Assembly: GCA_964414425.1 (NCBI GenBank)
Contig: CAYPWL010000006.1
Coordinates: forward strand, 49,641 to 113,640
Source: GYS-P2D sp964414425
Lineage (GTDB): Bacteria; Bacteroidota; Bacteroidia; Chitinophagales; Saprospiraceae
DNA length: 64,000 bases
Direction: 5' to 3'
The first letter of the stretch is position 1. Each line of letters starts with the position of its first letter. This document shows positions 27,727 to 35,223 of the stretch, piece by piece. Position numbers and translations under genes: made by a program. The notes below the pieces were generated by a model that was not told the DNA's origin, ran no database searches, and was given only the letters and a program-made list of their open reading frames with translations.

Positions 27727-28674
27727 ATGAAATGGATCAAACGAGTATTGATAACACTGGTGCTACTCATACTACTTGGCATACTATTGCTAATCATCCT
27801 TTTTGGTCATCGGGATATTCCATTGGATACGCTCAAGGAGAAATATGCCAATGAACAATCAGCGTTCATATCTGTCGATGGGATGGATGTGCATTTCAGG
27901 GATGAAGGAAATCCGAGTGACTCCATACCTGTGGTGTTGATTCATGGTACAGGATCCAGTCTCCATACCTTTGATGGATGGACACGAGAATTGACTAATC
28001 ACGGGCGCCGAGTGATTAGGATGGACTTGCCAGCTTATGGCTTGACAGGGCCATTCCCAGAACGGGATTACTCGATCAGTAGTTACGTCTCGTTTATACA
28101 TAGTTTCCTTAGTGCCATCGACATTGACCGCTTTATCCTTGGAGGCAATTCTCTGGGTGGTGGTATTGCATGGAATGTGGCAGTCAGCCATCCCAATCTC
28201 GTCAGTAAACTGATCCTTATAGATGCTTCCGGATACCCCTCAGAGGCCAAGAGCATGCCCATCGCATTTCGGATGTCACGAATCCCAGTCTTGAAAAACC
28301 TGTTTAAATATGTCACACCCCGATCCCTCGCCCAGAGCAGTCTCGAGAATGTATATGTCGATAAGACCAAAGTGAGCGAAGAGCTCGTAGATCGCTATTG
28401 GGAGCTCACGCTGAGACCGGGTAATCGAGAGGCATTTATCGATAGGCTCAGCTCCCAATATCAAGACAATCATACCGCCATCAAGTCGATCACTCAGCCT
28501 ACGCTGATACTATGGGGCGATCAGGATTTATTAATACCTGAGGAGATGGCCTATAGGTTTCAAGAGGACCTCCCAAATGATACCCTCGTCATAATGTCTG
28601 AGGTCGGTCACGTACCTATGGAGGAGCAGCCAAACGAAAGCATCATGCCCGTACTCTATTTCTTGGGTCATTAG
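27727..28674 (+). CDS. Membrane-anchored alpha/beta hydrolase
   Basis: The 315-residue protein has one N-terminal membrane helix (residues about 5-27) and an alpha/beta-hydrolase domain. The oxyanion motif is LIHGTGSS, the nucleophile elbow GGNSLGGG with Ser as nucleophile, the acid is probably Asp in ILWGDQDLLIP and the base His in SEVGHVPMEEQP. The catalytic domain should face the periplasm. The substrate is unknown; the sequence is closest in pattern to haloalkane dehalogenase/esterase-like hydrolases. It is followed 76 bp later by the pseudouridine synthase gene. Confidence 0.9.
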   Translation: MKWIKRVLITLVLLILLGILLLIILFGHRDIPLDTLKEKYANEQSAFISVDGMDVHFRDEGNPSDSIPVVLIHGTGSSLHTFDGWTRELTNHGRRVIRMDLPAYGLTGPFPERDYSISSYVSFIHSFLSAIDIDRFILGGNSLGGGIAWNVAVSHPNLVSKLILIDASGYPSEAKSMPIAFRMSRIPVLKNLFKYVTPRSLAQSSLENVYVDKTKVSEELVDRYWELTLRPGNREAFIDRLSSQYQDNHTAIKSITQPTLILWGDQDLLIPEEMAYRFQEDLPNDTLVIMSEVGHVPMEEQPNESIMPVLYFLGH

Positions 28675-28738
28675 CTTGCTCTATTTAGAAGATGAACAAC
28701 CATGCTCATGATATGTCAGCGCTATCTGATCATTAGCT

Positions 28739-28746
28739 TACCTTTG
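28739..28746 (+). promoter_or_regulatory. Candidate -7 promoter box TACCTTTG
   Basis: The octamer matches the Bacteroidota -7 consensus TAnnTTTG and lies only 4 bases before the ATG of the rluD-like gene. If used, it would give an almost leaderless transcript. No TTTG -33 partner is seen at the expected spacing, so this is tentative. Confidence 0.25.
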
Positions 28747-28750
28747 ACCT

Positions 28751-29806
28751 ATGAGCTCCAGCAAAGTTGACGCATATTCGGATGAAGAGTACTACGACTA
28801 TCAAACCATCAATGTAGACCCTGGTCAAGAACAGGTTCGAATAGATAAGTATCTACTCAGTCGACTTGAGCAAGTATCACGCAATCGCCTCCAAACGGCA
28901 ATTAAGGCAGGAGCTGTCATGGTTAATGACAAGCAGGTCAAGCCCAACTATAAAGTCAGGCCAAAAGATGTCATCAAGGTCGTCCTACCTAAGCATGCTG
29001 ATAGCCCTGATCATATTATCCCTGAGGATATCCCGCTCGACATCGTCTATGAGGATGACCATCTGCTGGTAATCAATAAGGCGGCAGGACTCGTAGTACA
29101 TCCTGGCACAGGCAATCATACTGGCACATTAGTCAATGCGCTCGTCTATCACTTTAAGTCCAAAAACCTACCCGTCATGGAGGGCAATACTAATGATCGA
29201 CCTGGCCTTGTGCATCGACTGGATAAGGATACCACAGGACTCATGGTTATCGCCAAAACCGAATCTGCCATGACGCACTTGGCTAAGCAGTTCTTTGATC
29301 ATAGTATCGAACGGAGCTATCAAGCATTGGTATGGTCGGGATTTGAGCAAGAGAGTGGCACAATCGAAGGGCATATCGGCAGGCATCCCACAGAGCGGAT
29401 AAAGATGCATGTCTTTGCTGATGGCGAAGAAGGAAAACATGCCACGACGCATTACAAAGTCATCGACGACTATTACTATGTATCGCTGGTAGAGTGTCGC
29501 CTCGAGACGGGCCGAACGCATCAGATCAGAGTGCACATGAATCATGTCGGGCACCCAGTCTTCAATGATGATCGCTATGGCGGCGATCGCATCCGTAAAG
29601 GCACCGTCTATAGCAAGTATCGCAGATTCGTTGAGAACTGCTTTGAGCTATGTCCACGGCAAGCCCTACATGCTAAGAGTTTAGGATTTATACATCCCGA
29701 GACGAGTGAAGCAATGCGCTTTGAGTCAGAACTGCCCGCAGACATGGTCGCCGCTATTGAGCGATGGCGAGCCTACTTTGACACCAAGGGCGGCAAGACG
29801 GACTAA
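28751..29806 (+). CDS. rluD: RluA-family 23S rRNA pseudouridine synthase (RluD-like)
   Basis: The 351-residue protein has an N-terminal S4 RNA-binding domain (VRIDKYLLSRLEQVSRNRLQ, about 25-90) and an RluA catalytic domain with the active aspartate in GLVHRLDKDTTGLMVIAKT and the RNA-binding LETGRTHQIRVHMNHVGHPV. RluD converts uridines in helix 69 of 23S rRNA to pseudouridine and is needed for good ribosome assembly; the S4 domain and length fit RluD rather than RluA. Its last 125 bp are repeated after the neighbouring toxin-antitoxin module, at 30880-31004. The gene itself appears intact. Confidence 0.92.
   Translation: MSSSKVDAYSDEEYYDYQTINVDPGQEQVRIDKYLLSRLEQVSRNRLQTAIKAGAVMVNDKQVKPNYKVRPKDVIKVVLPKHADSPDHIIPEDIPLDIVYEDDHLLVINKAAGLVVHPGTGNHTGTLVNALVYHFKSKNLPVMEGNTNDRPGLVHRLDKDTTGLMVIAKTESAMTHLAKQFFDHSIERSYQALVWSGFEQESGTIEGHIGRHPTERIKMHVFADGEEGKHATTHYKVIDDYYYVSLVECRLETGRTHQIRVHMNHVGHPVFNDDRYGGDRIRKGTVYSKYRRFVENCFELCPRQALHAKSLGFIHPETSEAMRFESELPADMVAAIERWRAYFDTKGGKTD
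29682..29806 (+). repeat. Direct repeat copy A (3' end of rluD gene)
   Basis: This 125-bp stretch is the end of the rluD-like gene, including its stop codon. Copy B at 30880-31004 has the same length and orientation with about 13 substitutions and no gaps. The two copies bracket the RES/Xre module. Confidence 0.85.
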
Positions 29807-29815
29807 TACAACACT

Positions 29816-30283
29816 TCAAGGCACTAATCTACTATCAAACAATAAAGGCTCAGAATGAATGACACTAATTTCGCTGCTCTGAGCGTGCATTGGGTTGATT
29901 AGATAATTGTACTCTTTGGGTACGATACTATTGGGTACTCTCAGTATTGCGAACTCTCTTTTTTTAATGAATTCATTCCCTACTAATTGTGTATTCCTCA
30001 ATGGAGGCTTGGCATTCCATAAAGGTGGTAATTCACCTATTGCCAGACTTTTAATAGCTATCTCATCAGGAATCTCAATACTGACTAAATGACGATCCGT
30101 TGGTAAATCTTCATTTAGATCGAGATGTACAGCGATTTCAAGAATGGCGAGTGCTCGTGACTCTGCAGTATAGACCATAGGAGTGTACAAGAGGTTCCAC
30201 CTATTGCCGGCTGAGGCAGCTGCTCCACGACCACTAAGCGCCTCTGATAAATACTTCAGCCTATCGATACGATATACAATCAT
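29816..30283 (-). CDS. RES domain toxin of a type II toxin-antitoxin pair
   Basis: The 155-residue protein matches the RES family: an early conserved arginine (VYRIDRL), SGRGAAASAGNRWNLLYTPMVYTAES with the conserved Arg, Gly and Tyr residues, EIAVHLDL, and a late NPMHAQSSEI. RES toxins have an ADP-ribosyltransferase-like fold and deplete NAD+ or modify metabolic enzymes. Its start abuts the stop of the antitoxin gene upstream (30283), the normal antitoxin-toxin order. The module sits on the opposite strand from rluD and between two copies of the rluD 3' end. Confidence 0.9.
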   Translation of the reverse strand: MIVYRIDRLKYLSEALSGRGAAASAGNRWNLLYTPMVYTAESRALAILEIAVHLDLNEDLPTDRHLVSIEIPDEIAIKSLAIGELPPLWNAKPPLRNTQLVGNEFIKKREFAILRVPNSIVPKEYNYLINPMHAQSSEISVIHSEPLLFDSRLVP

Positions 30284-30759
30284 TAGGACATATTCCCATA
30301 CTCCATTCGATCAAGAGCATTCTTTACCTCTCTAATCCCCATGATGGTGTCAAATAAACTGCTCGGGGCAAGTCCTCCGAGTGATCTATTTTCTTTGTTG
30401 AGCCATCGGTGAAACTTATCTTGCTCGTCATTAAATACGGATAATCCGTATTGTAATAACTCAGACAATGTAACAATGATCTCACTTTCTCTCACGGTCA
30501 ATCGAGCCCTTTCTCGCTTTCTTTTGTTGTAGGTAGTCTGGGCTAATCCGAGGTAGGCCAAAATCCGCTTGACTGGATATCCCCCTTGTTGCCCAACTTC
30601 TTCTATAATCTCATAGGGTAAGCCTTGTCGGATTAGATTTATCTTTTCTTGTTGTGACTTATGGGCGAGCACAGATAGAACAGTGCCACTCCTCTCATAT
30701 TCAACACTTAGATCACTAACTATTGAAGCCGACTCTGGTTGACGTGATTTTTTATTCAT
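30283..30759 (-). CDS. Xre/MbcA/ParS-type antitoxin of RES toxin
   Basis: The 158-residue protein belongs to the Xre/MbcA/ParS antitoxins (DUF2384). A helical N-terminal region with QQEKINLIRQGLPYEIIEEVG and LAYLGLAQTTYNKRKRER precedes the C-terminal toxin-binding part, with ESEIIVTLSELLQYGLSVF, a RWLNKENRSLGGLAPSSLFD segment and an arm toward MEYGN. It neutralises the RES toxin by covering its active site and probably represses the operon. It overlaps the toxin gene by one base at 30283, which favours coupled translation. Confidence 0.9.
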   Translation of the reverse strand: MNKKSRQPESASIVSDLSVEYERSGTVLSVLAHKSQQEKINLIRQGLPYEIIEEVGQQGGYPVKRILAYLGLAQTTYNKRKRERARLTVRESEIIVTLSELLQYGLSVFNDEQDKFHRWLNKENRSLGGLAPSSLFDTIMGIREVKNALDRMEYGNMS

Positions 30760-30879
30760 ACTACAATATAGTACATTTGCTGATGTTATGAAGCAATTTT
30801 GCTGCTTTTAATTTCAATTGCATTACTTTAGGTAGAGAGTAGCGCCGATCTTTAAAGTAGCAAGGATAACGCTGAAAGA

Positions 30880-31004
30880 TAGGATTTATACATCCCAAGA
30901 CAGGTGACGCAATGCGCTTTGAGTCGGAGCAGCCCACAGACATGGTCGCCATTATTGAGCGCTGGTGAGCCTACTTTGACACCAAGGGTGGCAAGACGGA
31001 CTAA
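30880..31004 (+). repeat. Direct repeat copy B (rluD 3'-end duplicate)
   Basis: This copy matches 29682-29806 over 125 bp with about 13 substitutions. Read in the rluD frame it would encode GFIHPKTGDAMRFESEQP onward but with a TGA at the position of an arginine codon, so it is not coding. Weak similarity may extend upstream to about 30855. The rest of rluD is missing, so this is a partial duplicate or an old insertion footprint. Confidence 0.85.
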
Positions 31005-31042
31005 CATTGCACAGAAATATGTGATATCACTTGAGTCTTAGC

Positions 31043-31050
31043 TACCTTTG
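31043..31050 (+). promoter_or_regulatory. Candidate -7 promoter box TACCTTTG
   Basis: The box matches TAnnTTTG and lies 6 bases before the ATG of the acyl-CoA reductase gene, the same arrangement as before the rluD-like gene. No clear -33 element is visible. If used, transcripts would start close to the ATG. Confidence 0.25.
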
Positions 31051-31056
31051 CGGTAG

Positions 31057-32079
31057 ATGAATCTACAACAACGTATAGATATACTTGGTGAGCTGGGTAA
31101 GAGGCTGCAGAGCCTTGACGCAGAACCCCTGAATGGCATTATCCATCAAGCCTACCTGCAGAATACTTGGTTTGCAACAGATCAGATTAGGAAGTCATTG
31201 AGTGCCATTCGTGATGAATTTCTGCATCCCGATAAGCTGCAAGCATGGACTAAACCCTACTCTCTATCGGATGAGCTGAGCGGCAAGACCATCGGCATCG
31301 TGATGGCAGGAAATATCCCATTAGTTGGGTTTCATGATTTACTCTGTAGTTTCATTTGTGGGCATAAGACAATGATTAAGCTGTCCAGCAAAGACGAAGT
31401 CCTCCTACCTGTGATACTCGACATGCTGATAGCCATCGATGAGCGCTGTGCAGCCCTATTTGTCCAAGTAGAACGATTAAAAGGCTATGATGCCGTAATC
31501 GCCACAGGAGGAGATACAGCAGCCGTGCATTTTGAATATTATTTTAGAGACTACCCACATATCATCCGCAAGAATCGCAACTCCATAGCCATCCTCGATG
31601 GCACCGAGTCTGCCGAAGACCTGCAGGCATTGGGGTATGATATTTTTGACTATTTCGGATTGGGCTGTCGTAGTGTGTCTAAGGTATACCTGCCTCAAGG
31701 CTATGAGCTCAGCACGCTATTTGAGGCAATTCAATCATTTAATGATGTCGTCAACCACAACAAATACAAGAACAATTACGACTACAACAACGCCACACTC
31801 ATCTTGACGAATCAGAAGTTTCTGACGAATGATTTCATTATTCTGAAAGAAGATGAATTGCTCGGCTCTCGCATAGCCACGTTGCACTATGAGTTTTATG
31901 ATGATAAGGAAGCTTTGCTCGAGTCCTTGCATAGTCGGGCAGAAGAACTGCAATGCATCTCTGCCAAGCAAACCATTGACTCGGAGCTCTATGTGCCCTT
32001 GGGCCAATGCCAGCGACCGGGCTTGTCGGATTATGCGGATCATGTGGATACGATTGAGTTTTTAACCGGGCTATCATGA
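31057..32079 (+). CDS. Acyl-CoA reductase (LuxC-like)
   Basis: The 340-residue protein matches LuxC-type acyl-CoA reductases: GIVMAGNIPLVGFHDLLC, HKTMIKLSSKDEVLLPVI, VIATGGDTAAVHFEYYF, and the likely catalytic cysteine in YFGLGCRSVSKVY at about residue 205. The family reduces fatty acyl-CoA or acyl-ACP to aldehyde with NADPH. No luxD or luxE gene is near, so a bioluminescence role is unlikely; a housekeeping role in lipid or aldehyde metabolism fits its frequency in Bacteroidota. Its stop overlaps the start of the endonuclease III gene (ATGA), forming an operon. Confidence 0.88.
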   Translation: MNLQQRIDILGELGKRLQSLDAEPLNGIIHQAYLQNTWFATDQIRKSLSAIRDEFLHPDKLQAWTKPYSLSDELSGKTIGIVMAGNIPLVGFHDLLCSFICGHKTMIKLSSKDEVLLPVILDMLIAIDERCAALFVQVERLKGYDAVIATGGDTAAVHFEYYFRDYPHIIRKNRNSIAILDGTESAEDLQALGYDIFDYFGLGCRSVSKVYLPQGYELSTLFEAIQSFNDVVNHNKYKNNYDYNNATLILTNQKFLTNDFIILKEDELLGSRIATLHYEFYDDKEALLESLHSRAEELQCISAKQTIDSELYVPLGQCQRPGLSDYADHVDTIEFLTGLS

Positions 32080-32711
32080 CCAAGCAAGAAAAAGCGGACG
32101 ACATCGCACGGATGCTGGAAGAGTTCTATCCAGTGATACCGATACCACTAGATCATAAGGACCCCTATACCCTACTCGTCGCAGTGTTGCTCTCTGCACA
32201 GTGTACGGATGAACGGGTCAACAAGGTCACGCCATATCTCTGGGAGCTCGCTGACAATCCTCATGACATGACACAGCAAGCCGTTGCCGATATCAAGGCA
32301 ATCATCAGGCCTTGTGGTCTATCACCTCGCAAGTCGCAAGCCATCTATGACTTATCCCATATCATCATTGATGAGCACAATGGAGAGGTCCCACAGTCCT
32401 TTGAGGCGCTGGAGGCGCTGCCGGGTGTCGGTCATAAGACTGCGTCAGTAGTGATGTCACAGGCATTTGGCGTGCCAGCGTTTCCAGTGGATACTCATAT
32501 CCACAGATTAGCCTATCGATGGTGCCTTAGTACAGGCAAGAACGTGGATAAAACAGAAAAAGACTTAAAGAGGCTATTCCCCAGAGAGAAGTGGAATCGA
32601 CTACACCTACAGATCATATTCTTCGGGAGAGAATACTGTCCCGCACGAGGCCATGATATGAAGACCTGCCCCATCTGTTCTAAGTATGGCCGTAAATCCT
32701 TGATGACATGA
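32076..32711 (+). CDS. nth: Endonuclease III (DNA glycosylase/AP lyase)
   Basis: The 211-residue protein carries the Nth core: LLVAVLLSAQCTDERVNK, the helix-hairpin-helix LPGVGHKTASVV with the catalytic lysine, and VDTHIHRLAYRW with the catalytic aspartate. It removes oxidised pyrimidines and cleaves the strand in base excision repair. The C-terminal iron-sulfur loop is not the classical CX6CX2CX5C: the cysteines are in YCPARGHDMKTCPICSKYG, giving C-X9-C-X2-C and no fourth cysteine, so the cluster may be absent. It overlaps neighbours by 4 bases on both sides. Confidence 0.92.
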   Translation: MTKQEKADDIARMLEEFYPVIPIPLDHKDPYTLLVAVLLSAQCTDERVNKVTPYLWELADNPHDMTQQAVADIKAIIRPCGLSPRKSQAIYDLSHIIIDEHNGEVPQSFEALEALPGVGHKTASVVMSQAFGVPAFPVDTHIHRLAYRWCLSTGKNVDKTEKDLKRLFPREKWNRLHLQIIFFGREYCPARGHDMKTCPICSKYGRKSLMT

Positions 32712-33517
32712 TCAGCTATAGACTCGCTACTTATGCGGACCATCCCGATATCGCCGATATCCATGCGACCAACTGGCTGCAGAACTATCAAGAAGTATTG
32801 GATGCCGATTATCTCGCTAACGAAGTCCACACAGATCGACTCAAGGTCTGGCAAGATCGCTTAGGGCTGCCTAAGTCCAATCAATATGTGATCCTCGCCA
32901 TGATCGAAGATCAGATTATAGGATTTGCCTGTGCCTATCTCGATTATGACGAGCAGTATGGCCACTATCTCGACAACCTCCATGTCCGATCAGCCTATCA
33001 AGGCCAAGGCATCGGTAGAACTTTGATCCATCATCTCGCTCAACTGATCCATGCTCAGAGCAAGAGTAGTGCGCTGTTCCTATGGGTATTCGTGCAGAAT
33101 ACCGCTGCAACTAGGACTTATATCAACTGGGGCGGCATCAAAGGAGATACCCAAGACCTCCCTATGCCCAGTGGTGGTGGCGGAGGGTTGGCTACTCGCA
33201 TCATCTGGAGTAATAGCACTACGCTCATCAACCACCAGCTCGAGGACTTACATAAAGTCTCCTATAAGCCAGTAGATTGTAACAAGTATGATCACTTTGA
33301 GATTGCAGCGATAAGGAGGCAGACGATCACCATCCGATTCAAGGACTATCCTACTCCCTATACGGGTCATATCAAGACGCTACTGATCGATCAGAAAGTA
33401 GAATACCTCATCACCCAGGATGGCCATAAGATCCGCCTTGACCGAATCGCACAACTCTTAGATAAAGACAACAATGTGATCACACAATTTGATGATGACA
33501 ACAGTTGTCAGTTATGA
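32708..33517 (+). CDS. GNAT acetyltransferase fused to a Rof-like (Rho-binding antiterminator) domain
   Basis: The 269-residue protein has two parts. Residues 1-170 are a GNAT domain, with the acetyl-CoA loop VRSAYQGQGIGRTLIHHL at about 93-110 and a late FVQNTAATRTYINWGG. Residues about 184-262 read YKPVDCNKYDHFEIAA, then KVEYLITQDGHKIRLDRIAQL; this follows the pattern of E. coli Rof/YaeO (YQP-NC-YD-EA, then NVEYL...LRLDKI), a small protein that binds Rho and blocks termination. The reading frame is continuous without sign of a frameshift. It might acetylate a ribosomal or transcription target. The GNAT part is sure, the Rof part likely by motif. Confidence 0.82.
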   Translation: MISYRLATYADHPDIADIHATNWLQNYQEVLDADYLANEVHTDRLKVWQDRLGLPKSNQYVILAMIEDQIIGFACAYLDYDEQYGHYLDNLHVRSAYQGQGIGRTLIHHLAQLIHAQSKSSALFLWVFVQNTAATRTYINWGGIKGDTQDLPMPSGGGGGLATRIIWSNSTTLINHQLEDLHKVSYKPVDCNKYDHFEIAAIRRQTITIRFKDYPTPYTGHIKTLLIDQKVEYLITQDGHKIRLDRIAQLLDKDNNVITQFDDDNSCQL

Positions 33518-33957
33518 GTGAGTTGAGACAATACAAGTCTAAGTCCAACAGCTTCCTTTATATCTATCTGTTCGCATTAGCATTTATGGCAGTAGCGATG
33601 TTTTGTTTTGACTTGGATCGGTCTCAGCTTATTACACTCCTCTTTGTCATACACCTCCCAGCGGTTATAGCGCCCTTTGCGCTTCAAACCTACTATATCA
33701 TCGGAGAAGAAAACATCATCAAGAAAGATATCAATCACTCTAAACCCAGAACCAAGTACGACCCACAAGCCTTCTTGATCCCAATCCGATCAATAGATGA
33801 GGTAGTACTAAAGATGAAACGCAATCAAGTAGGGACGCTCATCCTCAAGCAGCATAATAACCAGATTCCTCTTGGCAAAATCACGATAGAGAATACTGAA
33901 GAATTTATAGCTGAGTTGAAAGAGAAGAAGACGGATATCCGGGTTATAGGGAAGTGA
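33514..33957 (+). CDS. Small two-helix membrane protein, PH-like tail
   Basis: The ATG at 33514 overlaps the previous stop (ATGA) and gives 147 residues; a TTG at 33505 is an alternative. Two hydrophobic segments (SFLYIYLFALAFMAVAMF and LITLLFVIHLPAVIAPFAL) are followed by a beta-rich cytoplasmic tail with IPIRSIDEVVLK and GKITIENTEEFIAELKEK, a pattern seen in bacterial PH-domain proteins. The function is unknown. Translational coupling to the GNAT-Rof gene suggests joint expression. Confidence 0.75.
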   Translation: MSELRQYKSKSNSFLYIYLFALAFMAVAMFCFDLDRSQLITLLFVIHLPAVIAPFALQTYYIIGEENIIKKDINHSKPRTKYDPQAFLIPIRSIDEVVLKMKRNQVGTLILKQHNNQIPLGKITIENTEEFIAELKEKKTDIRVIGK

Positions 33958-34037
33958 TTCTTCTCGGACCTCCCCATTAAAGTAGACATCAGGTTAAGTT
34001 GATTGACAGTTATTATTTACTATTAAATTAAGACAAT

Positions 34038-34181
34038 ATGTCAATGATTAAAAAGAGATACACCAAGGCTGAGAAATTAGCCATAATAAATGAGTCTTTA
34101 GAGAAAGTGGTTTACCTATCAGGTTTATCGAGCTTAGCCAGAATTTTGTGTTTGCAAGAGAAAGGCACTGAACTTTCATAG
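34038..34181 (+). pseudogene. Transposase OrfA N-terminal fragment
   Basis: The 47-residue frame (MSMIKKRYTKAEKLAIINESL...) resembles the helix-turn-helix start of a small transposase OrfA of IS3 or related elements, but it stops after LQEKGTELS where the HTH should continue. It ends 4 bases before the end of the IS256-like fragment on the other strand. It is a truncated element, not functional. Confidence 0.5.
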
Positions 34182-34184
34182 AAC

Positions 34185-34512
34185 TTAGTGGATACGGTTT
34201 TCAAAATAAATATAAAGCTGATTAAGAATTTTTGGCCAACCGAATCTGGATTTTTTCCATTTATTAGTAATGGACATAGCGGCCAAATAAATTGTCTTTA
34301 GGGCAGCTTGATCCGTTGTGAACATTTTCTTGTTTTTAGTGTGCTTGCGTAATGAATCATTAAAACTTTCAATGATGTTAGTGGTGTAAATGAGTTTTCT
34401 GATTTCTTGAGGATAGGACCTGAAAGCGGTGAGCTTATCCCAATTTTGCTCCCATGATTGGACAGAAGCAGGATATTTGTCACCCCAATTTTGTTTGAAT
34501 TGCTCGAGAGTC
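34185..34512 (-). mobile_element. IS256-family transposase C-terminal fragment
   Basis: Read on the minus strand from about 34512 the sequence encodes ETLEQFKQNWGDKYPASV, then IRKLIYTTNIIESFNDSLRKHTKN and IYLAAMSITNKWKKS, ending FENRIH and TAA at 34185. This is the C-terminal third of an IS256 (Mutator-type) transposase, including the conserved YTTN-IES motif and its DDE glutamate. The 5' two thirds are missing; the fragment joins IS3 OrfB sequence directly at about 34510. No terminal repeats were recognised. Confidence 0.8.
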
Positions 34513-34850
34513 TCTTACTCGCTCTATGGCGATCTCGTAGATAACTGTTGACATGTCGTTTGGCAGAAGGCTTTACCACTTTTTTTTGAAATAACATCTT
34601 TTGCCATTTATAACTGCAATGCTTGTTCTGCGAACATCTGCTTAAGCTTTGAAGTCTCAGCCTCTAACTCCTTTAAACGCTTTAAAGAGGACACTTCCAT
34701 GCCTGAGTACTTCGTACGCCAGTTGTGAAAAGTGCCTGGATTTATTCCTAACTCCCTACTGATGTCCTCAACTCGGCGACCTGATTCATAATCCTTAATT
34801 ACTTTGATAATCTGTGATTCTCTAAACTTCGATTTCTTGATGCTACTAAT
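34510..34850 (-). mobile_element. IS3-family (IS407-like) remnant: orfA and orfB start
   Basis: The minus strand encodes an IS3 OrfA: IKKSKFRESQIIKVIKDY, a HTH with VEDISRELGINPGTFHNW, and the leucine-zipper-like LKRLKELEAETSKLKQM. The frame begins at an ATT (34848-34850), again where ATG would be expected, and is cut by a TAA at 34608-34610 before MAKDVISKK. An eight-adenine run follows and then about 30 residues of OrfB (KVVKPSAKRHVNSYLRDRHRAS) before the IS256 fragment takes over. The element is dead; it likely took a second insertion and then a deletion. Confidence 0.75.
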
Positions 34851-34886
34851 TTCAAATTTTTAAATATTGTTCCGACAGTACTTTAG

Positions 34887-35141
34887 GCAAGGGCTTCACT
34901 ACTACCACAAGTTGCAGAACAGGTGTTAACAGACTGGATGAGCAAGCAGGAGGGATTCATCAAGCGGGAGATCCCTACCGATGATGATGGCAGTTACACC
35001 GACATGGTATATTGAAGGTTGGAGGATACTAAGCGCTCTGAGGGCGACATGGGAAACAATCCACATGGCGCAGCTTGGTTCGCCTGCTATGAGCCTGGAT
35101 CAATCTCCAGTAAGAATCTTAGTCTGGTGAGGGAGTTTTGA
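34887..35141 (+). pseudogene. Truncated antibiotic-biosynthesis-monooxygenase-like gene
   Basis: The plus strand, starting abruptly after the IS3 remnant, encodes QVLTDWMSKQEGFIKREIP, then GSYTDMVY, a TGA, then RLEDTKRSEGDMGNNPHG and on to TGA at 35139-35141. The pattern (hydrophobic helix, KQ-GFI, W-D-VYW) resembles the dimeric ferredoxin-like ABM fold; the TGA falls where the family has tryptophan (TGG). The N-terminus is missing. This is a decayed gene whose 5' end was probably lost with the insertion events. Confidence 0.55.
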
Positions 35142-35223
35142 GCCATTAATTTGCCCTGAGGAGATGGTTTTCCAATTTTCAAGGATACTTTAGTCGTTGC
35201 TACAGAGATTAATTACTGCAGTT

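Noticed and set aside
30283..30759. The RES/Xre pair as a new defence system
   Set aside because: RES/Xre pairs are a known type II toxin-antitoxin class; only the flanking repeat is unusual.
30761..30952. 63-residue minus-strand frame upstream of the Xre antitoxin
   Set aside because: It runs through the rluD-derived direct repeat in antisense and has no independent support.
34298..34597. 99-residue minus-strand frame as a whole gene
   Set aside because: It begins in IS3 OrfB and then reads IS256 sequence in a wrong frame; it is a junction of two dead elements, not a gene.
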